This document shows positions 12,817-25,805 of a stretch of DNA of 64,000 nt, in pieces. The position numbers and the translations under genes were made by a program. The stretch lies in assembly GCA_958298945.1 (NCBI GenBank), contig OY282609.1:16343826-16407825 (forward strand), given 5' to 3'. Source of the DNA: Atherix ibis. Lineage: Eukaryota; Arthropoda; Insecta; Diptera; Athericidae. The number at the start of each line of letters is the position of its first letter. The stretch's first letter is position 1. The notes under the pieces are model-generated. The model was given only the letters and a program-made list of their open reading frames with translations. It made no database searches and was not told the DNA's origin.

Positions 12817-15609
12817 TACTATTTTATATGATGGATTGTTTAATTACTAAACAATGTGTTGAAATTGTAAAAACTTTCTTAAAATATAATCCTAGAAAAA
12901 TTAGCTTTAGGGGCTGATTTTTCGAACAAAATTTTCTTCAACGATGATACTCATTTCTTGCTTGGTAGATATATCGACAATCGAAATTGCTATATATGAG
13001 GCTCTGAAAACCCGCAAGTATGTGTGTAGATGCTATTGTATCCTCGAAAAGTCACTGTCTGACATACATTTTAGCATGAAGATATCATTATTCAATTCCG
13101 AGCCTTAGTTTAAGATGTCAATCTGGACTATATGTGATTTAAACAAAATGGGGTGCTATAAATTTTTCATTTTATTGCATGAAAACTTCTCAGGTTACAA
13201 TGTTGAAGTATTTCAAAACTAATATCCACTAACTAATGGCTGAAATACAGACAGTAATGTGAGAAAAGTAAACGAAAATTATCTCAAAAGGAATTAGTTC
13301 TACAAGAATTTTTCTGTTATTTATTTAAATAAATAAATTCAAAATTTAATTTTAAAAATATATTGGAAATGGCTTTGCTTTCCAAGTCATGAATTGGATA
13401 ATCCTGTAGTTCAGGTTACAACTAATACTATTTAACTTGAATTAAAGAAAACCTACATTTAAATACAATTAGCTCAAAATTAATATAATATATCTTATAT
13501 TTAAATTAAATATTATTGATTTCACACATCATTATTTACCAGTGATAAGGAGTCTCTGCACATCAGACTATCGAAAATTTGCTTGAAAGCATTTGACAAA
13601 ATTTACTGTCAAATTTTTATTCAGAAATTCCATATTTGGACAATTGTTTAATATGAACAATAATAAAAATGTCTAAATATGTATTATAAATATTAAACAT
13701 CTGTCAAAACTAGGATTTTGTTAGGAAATTATTTCAATTATGATATTTCTCAACTATGGTATGGGAAATTGCAGGGGAAACAAACTGACCACAATGGCTA
13801 CTGATAGTAACACAAACTCTGTATGCTTGTATATCCTGCTGTTCGTTTAAAATTACGACGTTAGTGAAGATTTGCTCAATGGGAATGGTTTATACTCGCC
13901 CGCACAAATAATCTGCTTTTCAAGTATATCCGATTTGGATGGAGAACCGTATTGCGGTGTTTCCTTCCTAACAAATGTAATCCTTAAATAAGGATATTAA
14001 TCTGATTCAAAAGCATCTATTATATTAATGATAGTAGTGCAATCCAACAAACTGTTCATACATGAGTAAACAAAACAACAAATCCATACAACTTTATATA
14101 TTCATATAATAAATGCAGCTCTAGCTCTAGATATTATTGTATTGTAGTTACATTCGTATCTACATATTGGAAATAGTATGTCCAGTCTCAGTATTTATGT
14201 TTGTATTCTATTCCGATCTTCTTTCTGCTGTAGTATTGTTTACGCTCTACTTCAATCTCAGACTCGGCAGTTCTGGTTCAAAGGTTTAAGGGATTACCAG
14301 CACAGATTAGGTATGTTTTTTGGGTAAAGCGCTTCTTCTAATATATTATATCTTTTTAGTCGGCTTTCCCTTTTTTCTTTATTTTTTTTTTCTTCTTTTT
14401 GAGTGATATACTTTTATTCTCACAAGTATAAACAGATTATCTGCCCACCGATTTATTTTAGTTTATTTTCAACAAATAGCTAATCCTTGAAAATTGTTTT
14501 ATTAAAAGGTTACGGCCGCACTTACGCTCACTTACTTGCTTAGTTCACGGTGGATGATTTTTGCCATTTACCTTATTTTCAGTATTAACCAAACTAATTT
14601 TTCCTATTTTTTTTTTTCTCAAAATTGAATGACCAAAAGAAAAGAAATACAAAATCCTAATATTTGAAATGATTTTATTCAACAGCTACAATTTTCTATT
14701 GAGACCCAACATTACTTTCAACCTAAGGCTTTCCTGCAGAGCGAAGAATAATTGAAGGATTCTTATAATTTGCGATAAGCCGGAAAATACTTATCAAAAG
14801 GTGCAGCACGGCCATTCAGTTTAATTCAAGGGATGCGAAAAATCTCACTAAGTCAGACTTACAAATTTTTTTAAGAGTTCGCCCAGAATGGACTCTACGT
14901 AATTTACACAAACACATACTCATACTCTTCGCGAACAAATATAAACAAGGTTACGAAAGATTATATTTATGATAATTTTTTTATCATTTACTATAAGATA
15001 GATTTTAGAAATTTACAGATTTTCTTGCCAAAACTTTTATTCAAATCCGATTACCTTCCCGTGCAAATAATTTGTCGAACTTGCAAAATGTTATCGCAGG
15101 CAATTGAAATGCTGAAAAATGTCAACGGATCTGCATCAAATTGCCTCTATTGAATGCTCACAATTGAATCGATAAGTGCTTGAAAGCAATTTAATCGCGC
15201 GTAAAATGTTTGCTGTTGACAGAATGAATTATCAATCAGAATTTTCAATTTTAACATTTAAATACCTTCACATAAAATGACATTTCGACGTGTTCAGCTA
15301 TTTAGATGACTTACTCTAGTAAGTTCACGTACAATTTTACGAATCTCGCAATGAAAAGGTATTTTTTGTTTGTTTAAAAAAAACCATAAAATATGCGTTT
15401 CAGTGATAAATGAGCGAGACTACATAATATAAACTAAAATGTATATCAAATACTATTCTTCTAATCACATACGTGTATCTGATTGGAATTTGTTTGGGCA
15501 GTTTTCCCGAAAAATATTAAAGACAATTTTAACAATTATTTTTTGAAATCTGTTAAAATTTTTAAAATGTTACAGAAAAAATTTTGTAGAGTAAACATAA
15601 TTTTTTTAG
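12817..15609. other. Intergenic, nothing recognised
   Basis: Long A/T-rich DNA without coding-like frames. Pyrimidine-rich tracts lie at 14360-14400. I see no transposon ends or RNA gene. Confidence 0.5.
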
Positions 15610-16690
15610 TTTTTGGCAGAAAATCCTTACATTTCTTTCTTGCACAAAATTTTTACTGAAAATTCTAACAGAATATTTTTTACTGAAAATTTTTTCCGAC
15701 AATTTTTACTGAACATTTTCACCGACAATTTGTACTAAACATTTTTACCGCAAATTTTTACCGAACATTTTGTTTTCGCAAACATTTTTTTTAACCAAAA
15801 TTTTTTGCCGAAAATTTTCACTGAAATTTTTTTGCCGAAAATTGTTACCGGATATTGTTAACGAAAATTGTTACCGAAAATTTTTACTGAAAATTTTTAC
15901 TTAAAAAATAAAAAATTTTTACCGAAAGAAATTTTATCGAAAATTTTTACCGATAATTTTTACAGCAAATTTTAGCCGAAAATTTTTGTTTACCGAACAT
16001 TTTGTTTATTCAAAAATTTTTTTTACTGAAAATTTTTACTGAAATTTTTTTTCCAAAAACTTACTAGAAATTTTATTGCCAAAAATTTTTACGGAAAATG
16101 TTTATCGAATATTTTTAGCGAAAATTTTTACCAACAATTTTTTTTTACCAAAATTTTTTTTGCCGAAATTTTTTACTGCAAATTTTTACTGAAAATTTTT
16201 ACTGAAAAATTTTGCCGACAATTTTTACCGACAATTTTTACCAACAATTTTTTTTTACCAAAAATTTTTATTGCAAATTTGTACTGAAAATTTTTACCGA
16301 CAATTTTTACAGAAAAATTTACCGAAAATTTTTCTTACCAAAAATTTATTTTACCCAAAATTTTTTTTACTAAAAATGTTCATTTACCGAAAATTTTTTT
16401 ACCAAAAATTTATTTTACTGGCAAATTTTTTACCAAAAAAGTTCATTTACCGAAAATTTTTTTTACTGAACATTTTTACCAACAATTTTTACCGAACATT
16501 TTTTTTTACCGAACATTTTTACTGAAAATTTTTACTAAACATTTTTTCCAACAATTTTTACCGAAAAATTTTTTTTACCGAAAATTTTTTTTACCGAAAA
16601 TTTTTACTAATTATTTTTACCGACAATTTTTTTTTACTGAAATTTTTTTTATTGAACATTTTTTTACTGAAAATAAATAATTTTCTAAAT
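15610..16690. repeat. Degenerate short tandem array, unit close to AAAATTTTTACCGA
   Basis: About 1.08 kb is filled with variants of a 14-20 bp word: a T-run, then ACCGA or ACTGA, then an A-run leading into the next T-run. The unit length varies because the T-runs vary from five to nine bases. Frames across it (16271-16525) are Lys/Phe-rich repeats and not genes. Both ends fade into ordinary AT-rich DNA. Confidence 0.9.
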
Positions 16691-16914
16691 ATTAAGGAAT
16701 ATTTGAAAATACAATTAGCACGAGCTATCTAGACAATTTTTAAAATTGTGAATCTATTTGGTTTGTGTTTATACATGAAACGTGAGCATATGGAAATCTT
16801 TAGATTCCTCATTGCTGCTAAATTGTAATCAGAGAATGTTTTTTTGAAAGCACATCAAATTATTATAATTAACCGGAAATTGAGCACGCGTCATACGCAG
16901 ACGTACCACCTTGT

Positions 16915-17412
16915 GTGATTCTTATACCCTCGCATAGGACAATAAAATCGGGAGTGTACGCTAGTGCTGAAAAAGAAGCCAGCCAGCAACGTTTCCGGTT
17001 AATTCATTGTGCAAACTTCTTGTCCTACAAGAACATGATTGCGAGTATCAAGCCACAATCTGAGATCTGGAAATGCGGCAATATTGCTGTGCAACTATTC
17101 TCAATAAATGGCATTCGTTTACGTGGCATTCACCTTACATGCAATTATACGCTCATTCTATGTGAGCAAAACATAAGTTAATATTTTGAAAAGGAATCAG
17201 CCTACGGCCTAGGGACATTGAATTCTCGATATCCAAGAAGTAGTTGCGACGGCAGCTGATCTTGAGTACCTCGCCCTGGTAAATGTAAGATGCTAAGGAT
17301 ATAATTAAGACTTTCGAGTACACCGTTCTGCCGTTTCCATCTCGCACAAAAACCGCGAAGGGGCATGTCACATCCTGCCTCCTGCAAAATTCTATTCAAT
17401 GCCAAATGCATA
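16915..17412. pseudogene. GC-richer coding-like patch, unrecognised
   Basis: This patch is visibly less AT-rich than its surroundings. On the minus strand, frame 17371-17153 reads VTCPFAVFVRDGNGRTVYSK and later GEVLKISCRRNYFLDI, just after a possible acceptor (TTGCAGGAGGCAG). The plus strand also has an 88-codon frame (16915-17181) with GNIAVQLFSINGIRLRGIHL. Both strands cannot be coding throughout. It could be exons of a host gene, a decayed gene or an old transposon. I cannot assign a family. Confidence 0.25.
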
Positions 17413-19228
17413 CGTCTTTTAGAAGACTCTGGTAACTCCCCGTAATTGCTTCTCTATTGCAGTGATAAGTGAACACTTCGAGCAAACACTTTCGTACGAA
17501 TATATTTAAAAAGGCAGGTGTTTTGATGATTTTTCGTATTAGTTCATCTTTTATTTTTCTTACAATAAAAAGATTAATAAAAATATTATTTCATATCTTT
17601 TGAGTAAGACATCAAATACACTCTGCCTAGAAATCATTGCTTACACGTTCACTTTTTATTGACTTATCAATATTATGTCAAAAAGCAATTTCACATATAA
17701 ATTAGAAATCTATTTATAATTTTTCTATTAACTTGTAAGTTACCAAACGATTTCTTTCGAAACAAAAAGAAACAAGTATCAACAATAGCCGGAAATGAGA
17801 AATTGATAAACAGCCAAAAACGTATGATTTGTTAGTGGTGCACCTACCACTCATATCTATGAGTACTTTTATATTTCATACATAGTCGTATACATATTGG
17901 AGGTAAAGGATAATTGCAACACGGCATGGAATATTAATAGTCAATCGGCCTTAAGTTATTAGGTCGTGTGTCAGAAGCGCCGTTCAATTTACCACTATTA
18001 ACTATATGACCACCGTTTAATATCCGTATACACAACCGGGAGAAGAGATGGGAATCCTGTAAGGGTGTCCAGTAAACAGATGGATGAACAGGCTACGACG
18101 ATGGCAAATTATTGAACGCCCAGAAGCAGTGGAGAACGAGATTCACATGTATATGCTTATTAACAGATCCGGATAGACAGGGAACTTCCATCTGTCCGTA
18201 CAATTCACTTCCTCCTTCTTTTGTGTTCTGAACTTGTTCCGAAAACTGAATTGGGAAAGAACAGCGCCAGTGTAGTTTGAGAAGCTCGATTTCTACGTCT
18301 TTACGATTCCATCGATATATAACATGACAGAAGACCATACGCACCCCAAAAATGCTACTGAATTTTCGATTCTATTTAGTAGATGCGTGTGATCCAAATT
18401 AGGTAGACGAAGCAACCCTCACAAATAGGATAATAATTCTGCCTAAATACACTTAGGAGGGTGTTAAACTGTTGACATTGATTATGATATGATGATTTCC
18501 GATTGCGATTATAATTTGCTTCCTGAAAAAGTGGATAGGAAAATATGAAAACATGACACTTAGTGATCAGATGAGCTCTAGACATTTATTCACCGAAAAT
18601 CGATTTCAAAATAAACTTATGGTAAATTAGAAATTTTCCATAAGTCACAGTAAAATAATAAGAAATTTTTAAGTAAGGATTCGTGTTTTTTTTTTAGAAA
18701 GAAAAAAGGATCACCACACTTACACATAACAGTCGGCTTTAACAAAATAGTAAAACATATTCGGAGAGTGTAAGTGAGTAGCTCGAGGCAGTTCACACCC
18801 TCACTATATAGGTTATTGTTGCCTTTAAATAAGCTGAATGAACTTCTGCTCTTTGAATTTTTTTTCTTTGTTTTTTTTTTTTTTGTTTGGAAATTGGCCA
18901 CAGAACATACGAAATGTCACAAACAACCCGATTAGGCAGGACGATAAATGAGCGAACACAAAAGATCCCAACCAAACTAAAACTAAATTGTTCGGATTTA
19001 TAAATAAATAAGCCTAGTAACTAGTAGGGTTGTCGTCGAGTTATTTCAAGAAGGGATTAAACTGATTGAATTTTAAGTACGAGACATTAAGTACCCGGCA
19101 TTTTGTTTGATTCAATTTTAAAATTTAAACAGATTTTCATGAAAATGACAAGTAATATCTAACAGGACTCATATGTGTACCTGGTTAATAATAATCGTAT
19201 AGTATGTATTGGTAATTTTTAGGTTATA
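17413..19228. other. Intergenic with a second weak coding-like patch at 18093-18585 (-)
   Basis: Minus-strand frames 18585-18376 and 18344-18093 are more balanced in composition than the flanks. The first follows a plausible acceptor (CCACTTTTTCAG). They read NYNRNRKSSYHNQCQQFNTL and GGSELYGQMEVPCLSGSVNK. They might belong with the patch at 16915-17412 as parts of one minus-strand gene or pseudogene, but I could not join them into a recognisable protein. The rest is AT-rich with homopolymer runs (18870-18890). Confidence 0.25.
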
Positions 19229-20418
19229 TACGAGGTCTGTTCAAAAAGTATCACGAATTTTGAATTTCCGCGAGTTACGTATATTAGATTTTCAATTTTT
19301 TTTGCGGCGTTATGTTGGTACTTATGTCTCTCACATATGCCAAAAAGTTCGGCCATTTTGAATGTTCAGTTAATTTTTTACAGCTGATTTGCTTGCACGT
19401 GTTTTAGCACGTCTTCGATTTTTTGTACCATTCCAAAAAATGGATTAAAGAATCTTTATCAAATTTTGTGTGAAAAACAAAATTAATTGCGCGGACGCAT
19501 TTTGAATGTTGTCTGTGGTATATGAAGAAGCTACCTTGGACCGAAGCAACGTTTATTGGTAGTACAAAATGTTCTCAGAGGTCCGAGAAGATGTGAACGA
19601 AGAGCAAAAGCGTGCCGGACGCCCGAGCACGTCAACAACGATTTGGGCGTGAGACGGGTCGTTGCGAAAATTGGCTCGTGCCATTCGATTTTTACCAATG
19701 ATTTGGCGTGAGACGGGTCGCTGCGAAATTCGTACCAAAATTGCTCAATTCCGACCAAAAACAGCATCGGATTAACATTGCTAAGGAGCTGTTGAACTCT
19801 GTCCGCGATGACCCAAATTTGCTCCAGAGGGTCATAACTGATGACGAATCGAAGGGTTATGGTTATGACATGAAAACCTGGAAGGTTTTCAATGTAACAA
19901 TCATTACAATGGAAGCTGCCACACGAGCCAAGACCGAAAAAAGCGCGCCAAGTTCGGTTGAATGTGAAGGTTTTGCTTACAGTTTTCTTCGATTGCAGGG
20001 GTGTGGTGCATCATCAGTTTTTGCCACAGGGTGGAACGGTCAATAAGGAATATTACCTGCAAGTTATCCAGAAACGCCCGGATTTGTGGAAGAACAAAAA
20101 TTGGCTTTTGCCATTTTTGGCCAAAAACAACACACTAATAATGCCCCAGCCACCGTATTCCTCAGATCTGGCCCCTGTGACTTTTTCTTGTTCCCGAAAC
20201 TGAAGAGCCCATGAAAGGACGACGCTACACTACGATTAAGGAGATAAAGATCACAAAAAATTATTTTGTGAAGTGCTTCGAGGATTGGGAAAAACGTTGG
20301 CAGAAGTATATAATATCTGGTGGGGATTACTTTGAAGGGGACAAAATAGATATTCATAAATAAATAAATAATTTTTGAAAAAACACAAAATTCGCGATAT
20401 TTTTGAACAGACCTCGTA
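19229..20418 (+). mobile_element. Mariner family A, copy 3 (longest, keeps part of the HTH domain)
   Basis: TA-flanked, with matching TIRs (19231 inward and 20416 inward), plus orientation. It is the only copy in the window that retains sequence between the 5' end and the catalytic half. Translated in shifting frames from 19440, it shows YGEATLDRSNVYRWYKMFSE-like text and the AGRPSTST linker, then MRRVAAKFVPKLLN. The first Asp is present in altered context (ITDDES). The HHDNA block is deleted (KNKNWLLPFLAKNN), and LIMPQPPYSSDLAP follows with a frameshift. The C-terminal YISGGDYFEGDKIDIHK is near the right TIR. It is inactive. Confidence 0.92.
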
Positions 20419-22739
20419 TATACTAGATTAAATATTATCCATAATCTTAAATGGTATTTAACTTTTTAAAAATTCTTAAGCAATCAATATCAAATATTTA
20501 TTTTAGATAAAAAATTACGAAACAAATTTTGTCAACTTTTATCACTTATCTTTTCTTAGTTTTGTATTCAGCTAAAATACTAGTAGTGTAAATATAGTGA
20601 AGAAATTTAAAGAATCGTACTCTTTTTTTACCTTTTTCCTTTAAACAAATACATATCCCTCAAAGAAAAACACTTTTCTATCTTAAAGAAGTGGATTATG
20701 CAAAAAAAAATTCGGATGTCTTGCCATCTTTTGCCATAATAAGTTTGACGACATACTTTAACCAGAAATTTAAAAGAAGAAAAACAACTGAACAGAATCG
20801 TTTTTGACGACATCTTTTTGATGCAGAATACTTTCTTTCATATAAAATTCTTCTACTTAAAAGAAAATTCTAAATGCAAAGGGGTGAAAAATTAGCTTTT
20901 CTTTGCACAAATTTACCACACCATCTTTAGGTCGTGTTTTTTAAGTGTTGTCATTTTCTCATTTTTGGCACCAGTATCCGTCAACACCTTTTTACCTTTC
21001 TACTCAAATAGAAACTTAATAGTTTTCTGGTTCAGATTTTATTTTAGGTAATTTTGAAGATGGTTTAGTTTTTTTTGAGTAAAATGATATAAGAATAATA
21101 AAATAAATTTTTATAAAATCGAATTTAGAGTGTTACTGTTAAAATTTTATGTGTGATTATAACCAAAATGAGATCAAGAAAAATTTCATATTGTTCAGCA
21201 AATTATCAAATGGGTGCTTATATGCCTACTTCAGTTCCTTTTTGTACTCTGCCCTACAATCACATATGAGTGTATACAAATTTTAGATTGAAAAACAATT
21301 TCATATGATATAATTTCTTAATTGATAATTTTCATGTCTTATCATTATGAAAGAAAATTAAGTAAATCACGCATTACACACTTAACAAAGATATTGATTG
21401 GCACAGATAACATTCTATTGTACAATGGCGCCTCTCTCTTAAAAAAATACAAATTCATTTAATAGACCATCAAGTTAGCATACTTTAACTGCTATCGATA
21501 TGGTATTACATAGAATTTTTTAGTAATTGAGATTTTGTATTAAATTATTAAGTGTACAATAATGGCGTGTCTTATCTTTATCCAAGGATTATGCTAAAGT
21601 ACTAATGGAAATAAAAACTTGTACATATTTATGCATTCAGGCAATAGATACAATGTCTATGTAATCTTTTAAATTTTGTAATAGTGCAGTTTTCGATAAA
21701 ATAATTTCAGTTTTTTTATGTAAATTTGTTACATTTGTGTTGAAAATAAAATAATGAAAATATTTAAGTATCAATTCTAACAATTTATGGCCGACTTTTA
21801 CTTTTAAAATAATCTTTGCTCAACTTTTATGCAAATTTCTTGCCATAAAATGTAACACAAATTCTAATGGAGACATTATTATCCTTACCAACTATTGGAA
21901 AAAGGGTAAATGGTTTTAAAGACTTTTTAAACCAAATATCTTGTACAGTAACTTTTTTATATGCATAGTATTAAGACCATCAGAGAAATCTATTCACTTT
22001 AAGGATAAACTAAAGTAGTATCAGTAAAGTGCGTACTTGAAATGAATATAGAGTCCTGGTGCATGACCGAATACCAGATTTTAGTTTTAGATAAATTCAA
22101 CAATCGTGACATATCAATTTCATTTGGAGAATACGGCTCTGACAGTGTAACATGGTCACTTACAATAATCGCCGAAATATTTATCTTGGTCCTATCATAG
22201 TACGAATAAAGAGGGTGAAAAAATCGAATTGCTTTTTTCGTATTTCGAATAAGGTGTTTACTCATTCTTATTCAAGAATTATATTGCGTGATTAATTACA
22301 ATTGTTCGCATAGACACCCACGATCTCTTCATATACTCGTTCATTGTATAATATTTCATTGAGTCATAAATTTATTGCGTGTTATCGGCCAATTAGTCTA
22401 CTTACTAAGCAGACAAAATTTAACTTTCTGTTATTTGAATAAACGATTCTAATCAGTCAATCCGATTTATTTAGTTTTTATGCTTTAGTCGTGAAACTAG
22501 AAAGGTAAATAAATTACAAAAAAAAAACAATATTGAAGGAGTCAACAGATTCAGTGAAACTTAATATGACAGGAAATTTCATATTAAATAATAAAGTGTT
22601 GAACATAATTTTTAATAATTACGATTTTTAATCAACAAGTGAATTTATTTTTAACTGAGATTTTATCTTATTTTCGTACATTAATGTTATCCCTACCAAA
22701 ATAGTTCACTTGAACGGATTCATTGTTTCCACTACTCGT
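20419..22739. other. Intergenic, nothing recognised
   Basis: AT-rich DNA. Frames are short and of biased composition. No repeats or element ends were identified. Confidence 0.5.
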
Positions 22740-24355
22740 AGCAGTACTGGAAAGCTTCAGCAATACCGAGATAATGTCCTGTCAAGTATTTTTTGATCTT
22801 GGTGATCTTAGAGAACAGAAAAAGTTACACGGACGATTTTCATCAGTGTTCGATGTTGTAGGCTTAGCAAAATTTTCTTCTCGGACCCCTAAAAATGCCT
22901 AATGTACCGAAAAATGTATGCTTTTGATAAGGAATATTCCCTGTAAGCTCCTTGCAGCTTTTTGTAAGCCAAAACTCTTAAATTTACTAACCTTAATACA
23001 AAATTTGATGGTATATTATTGCTCCAAATTTTACTGTCTCCTAACAATACCTAGAAAATGTCCTGTCAAGTATTTTCTGATCTTGAGGAACAGAAAAAGT
23101 CACACAGAATTAGGATCAGGAGTATAAGAGGACTGGAAAATCAAAGAAATCCCCTTTAAGGACAAAAAACTCGTGATGGAGAAGACCGTGGTAACGAGGC
23201 TCAAAGCTTGAGTCAAAATCTGATGAAGTGTAAAACGATCCAAATTTAACTCACTACCGTCTGACCTCGCCAGTGCTCTCGCTTGTTCCAGATTTTCATC
23301 AGTTTTTGATGCTGTCGGCCTTCCTAAGTAAACTTTTTTCTCGGACCCCTAAAAATGCCTAATGCCCTCGAAAAATGTGTCCTTTTGATAAAAAATATTC
23401 TCCGTAAGCTCCTTGGAAATTTTCGTAAGCCAAAACTCTTAAATTTACTAACCTTAACATAAAATTTGATGGTATATTATTGCTCCAAATTTTTCTGTCT
23501 CCTAGCAATACCTAGAAAATGTCCTGTCAAGTATTTTTTGATCTTGGTGATCTTGGAGAACAGAAAAAGTCACACGAACTTAGTATCAGGAGCATATGTT
23601 AAGAGGGCTAGAGAATTAAAGAAATCTCCTTTAAGGACAGAAAACTCGTGATGGAGATAACCGTGTGACGAGGAACAAATCTTCAGTCAAAATCTGATGA
23701 AGCGTAAAACGATCCAAATTTAACTCACTACCGTCTAACCTTACCAGTGCCATCGCTTGTTCCAGATTTTCATCAGTTTTCGATGTTGTAGACCTTCCTG
23801 AGCAAAATTTTCTTCTCGGACCTCTAAAAATGCTTTACGTCCTCGAAAAATATGTGCTTTTTATAAGGAATATTCCCCATAAGCTCCTTACAACTTTTCG
23901 TAAGCCAAAACTCTCAAATTTACTAACTTTAACACAAAATTTAATGACATATTGCTGCTCCAAATTTTACTATCTGCTAACAATACCTAGATAATGTCCT
24001 GTCAAGTGTTTTTTGATCTTGGTGATCTTGGAGAACAGAAAAAGTCACACGAACTTAGGATCAGGAGCATAAGAGGGCTGACGAATCAAGAAAAACCTTT
24101 TAAGGATAAAAAGCTCGTTGATGTAGATAACCATAAATCTTGAGTCAAAATCTGATGAAGTTGTAGACCTTCCTGAGCAAAACTTTCTTCTCGGACCTCT
24201 AAAAATGCTTTACGCCCTCGAAAAATATGTGCTTTTTATAAGAAATATTCCCCGTAGACTCCTTGGAACTTTTCGTAAGCAAAAACTCTCAAATTTACTA
24301 ATCTTGACACAAAATTTAATGGCTTTTTGTTACTCCAAATTTTGCTGTCTCCTTT
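22740..24355 (-). repeat. Tandem array of ~375-475 bp units derived from a deleted mariner
   Basis: The landmark TCGGACC recurs at 22881, 23341, 23816 and 24191 (steps 460, 475, 375). Other shared words (CTAGAAAATGTCCTGTCAAG, GAGAACAGAAAAAGTCACAC) recur in step, and a fifth partial unit precedes the first (about 22759-22860). Read on the minus strand, each fuller unit carries a mariner-type HTH-linker segment (DENLEQARALARSDGS, then LNLDRFTLHQILT) followed by the third-Asp region (PDP...CDFF, KKYLTGHFL-like). The middle of the transposase is absent. So an internally deleted mariner copy was amplified locally in tandem, then diverged by point changes and small deletions. None is coding. Confidence 0.8.
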
Positions 24356-25805
24356 AGGCAGTTACCAAATAGTATTGAAACTTATACTGGAGGTACCAAC
24401 GCACAAGCTATGTATACAGAAAGTTTGCAGTGCGGCCAAATTGCTCTCAGTAAAGACCAGTCTTATTACTTTTCTGTCACATTTTATATTAAAATATACT
24501 CTTTACAATTTTAACTTTAAGAAAATATTATTTTCTGCATATTCCTTTTTTTTCTAAATACGTAATTTTATGCAGAAAAAATATATAATGAAATAAGATC
24601 CTAAAAATACTATCATACATTAATGCTGATTAATCAAAATTGCATTTGCCATTTGGAAAATAAAAGTTACCCTTAAAAGCATAGATAAATAATCAAAGAT
24701 GTGAGCATGAAAATAATTTTAAAAGGCAGGCGAAGAGCAATACTGAATGCAAAATGGCTGAGTATACTTGTACTTCTTTGATCTCATCTAATCCATGTAT
24801 ATGCATAGGTATGTATGTCTTTCTGTAAAGGCTTATAATCTTGATATTACCGGAGTCATCTTAGTCCTCAAACTTTTCATCAATTTGAAGTTGAAAAGTA
24901 CAATATGTTGAGCTGTGAACACATCATTTAGGCGGTTGGTCGTTTGCCCTTAGCACAAACAACACTATGGGAATATTGGAGAATCCACAAGAAAACCGTA
25001 TACAAGCAGAATCAAATCGAAAATCTATCATGGAAACTCTGTTAAAATATACCATATAGTAGACGACGAGAGAACGTTCAGTCTGGGCACTTCTTAACAC
25101 AAAAAACTACAAATGCACATAAAAATCAATATTTGCGCAGATAGATTGAATCTATAGAAGGACACGATGAGAATGAGATCCCAAATATCTACAAAATTCT
25201 TGTGGCGGCAGCATCTGGAATACAATAAAGTCGATGAACGGTTAGTAAAAAAAGGTGTACTGATGTTTAGTTGGTTAGATAGATAGCTAGTCTGATTGTT
25301 AGATGGATAACACATAAGATAATGACAACATCTGTAAACATCTATTTTTGCCTGTCTCTTTTTTAAGTTAATTTTATTCGTTGTATTACTGACATTTTAG
25401 ACCAAAGGCAAAAGAAGGTTCAATATTCACGAATGATTGCATGTCTCTATTGATCAATTTAATTCGGGCAACAACACACAAACATTAAATGCATGCTTCA
25501 CTGACCAATGGCTTAGCAGCCAAACTCATGTGAATCCCATTCGTAATACTGCAATCATAAAGTCTACCTCTTCTACAAGTAATGAATAGATGCTTCATGA
25601 ATATACACACAGTTTATCCAAGCATCCTTCTTTAGCTAGCAATCGAGTGGACTTAGGACCTTCTGATCCTTTTACATCATTTCAAATCAAACAAAAATAA
25701 ATTCGGTAAATATTTGTCTTCGTATAATAAAAAAAATGATATACTCGTACAGGTATTTGAGGTACCTCGATATGTTCATTGAAAAATATATTATTTCACA
25801 AATTA
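24356..25805. other. Intergenic, nothing recognised
   Basis: No gene, RNA or element was identified between the tandem array and the nested mariners. Confidence 0.5.

Noticed and set aside
16271..16525. 84-codon frame rich in Phe, Lys and Leu
   Set aside because: It is a translation of the AAAATTTTTACCGA tandem repeat, not a gene.
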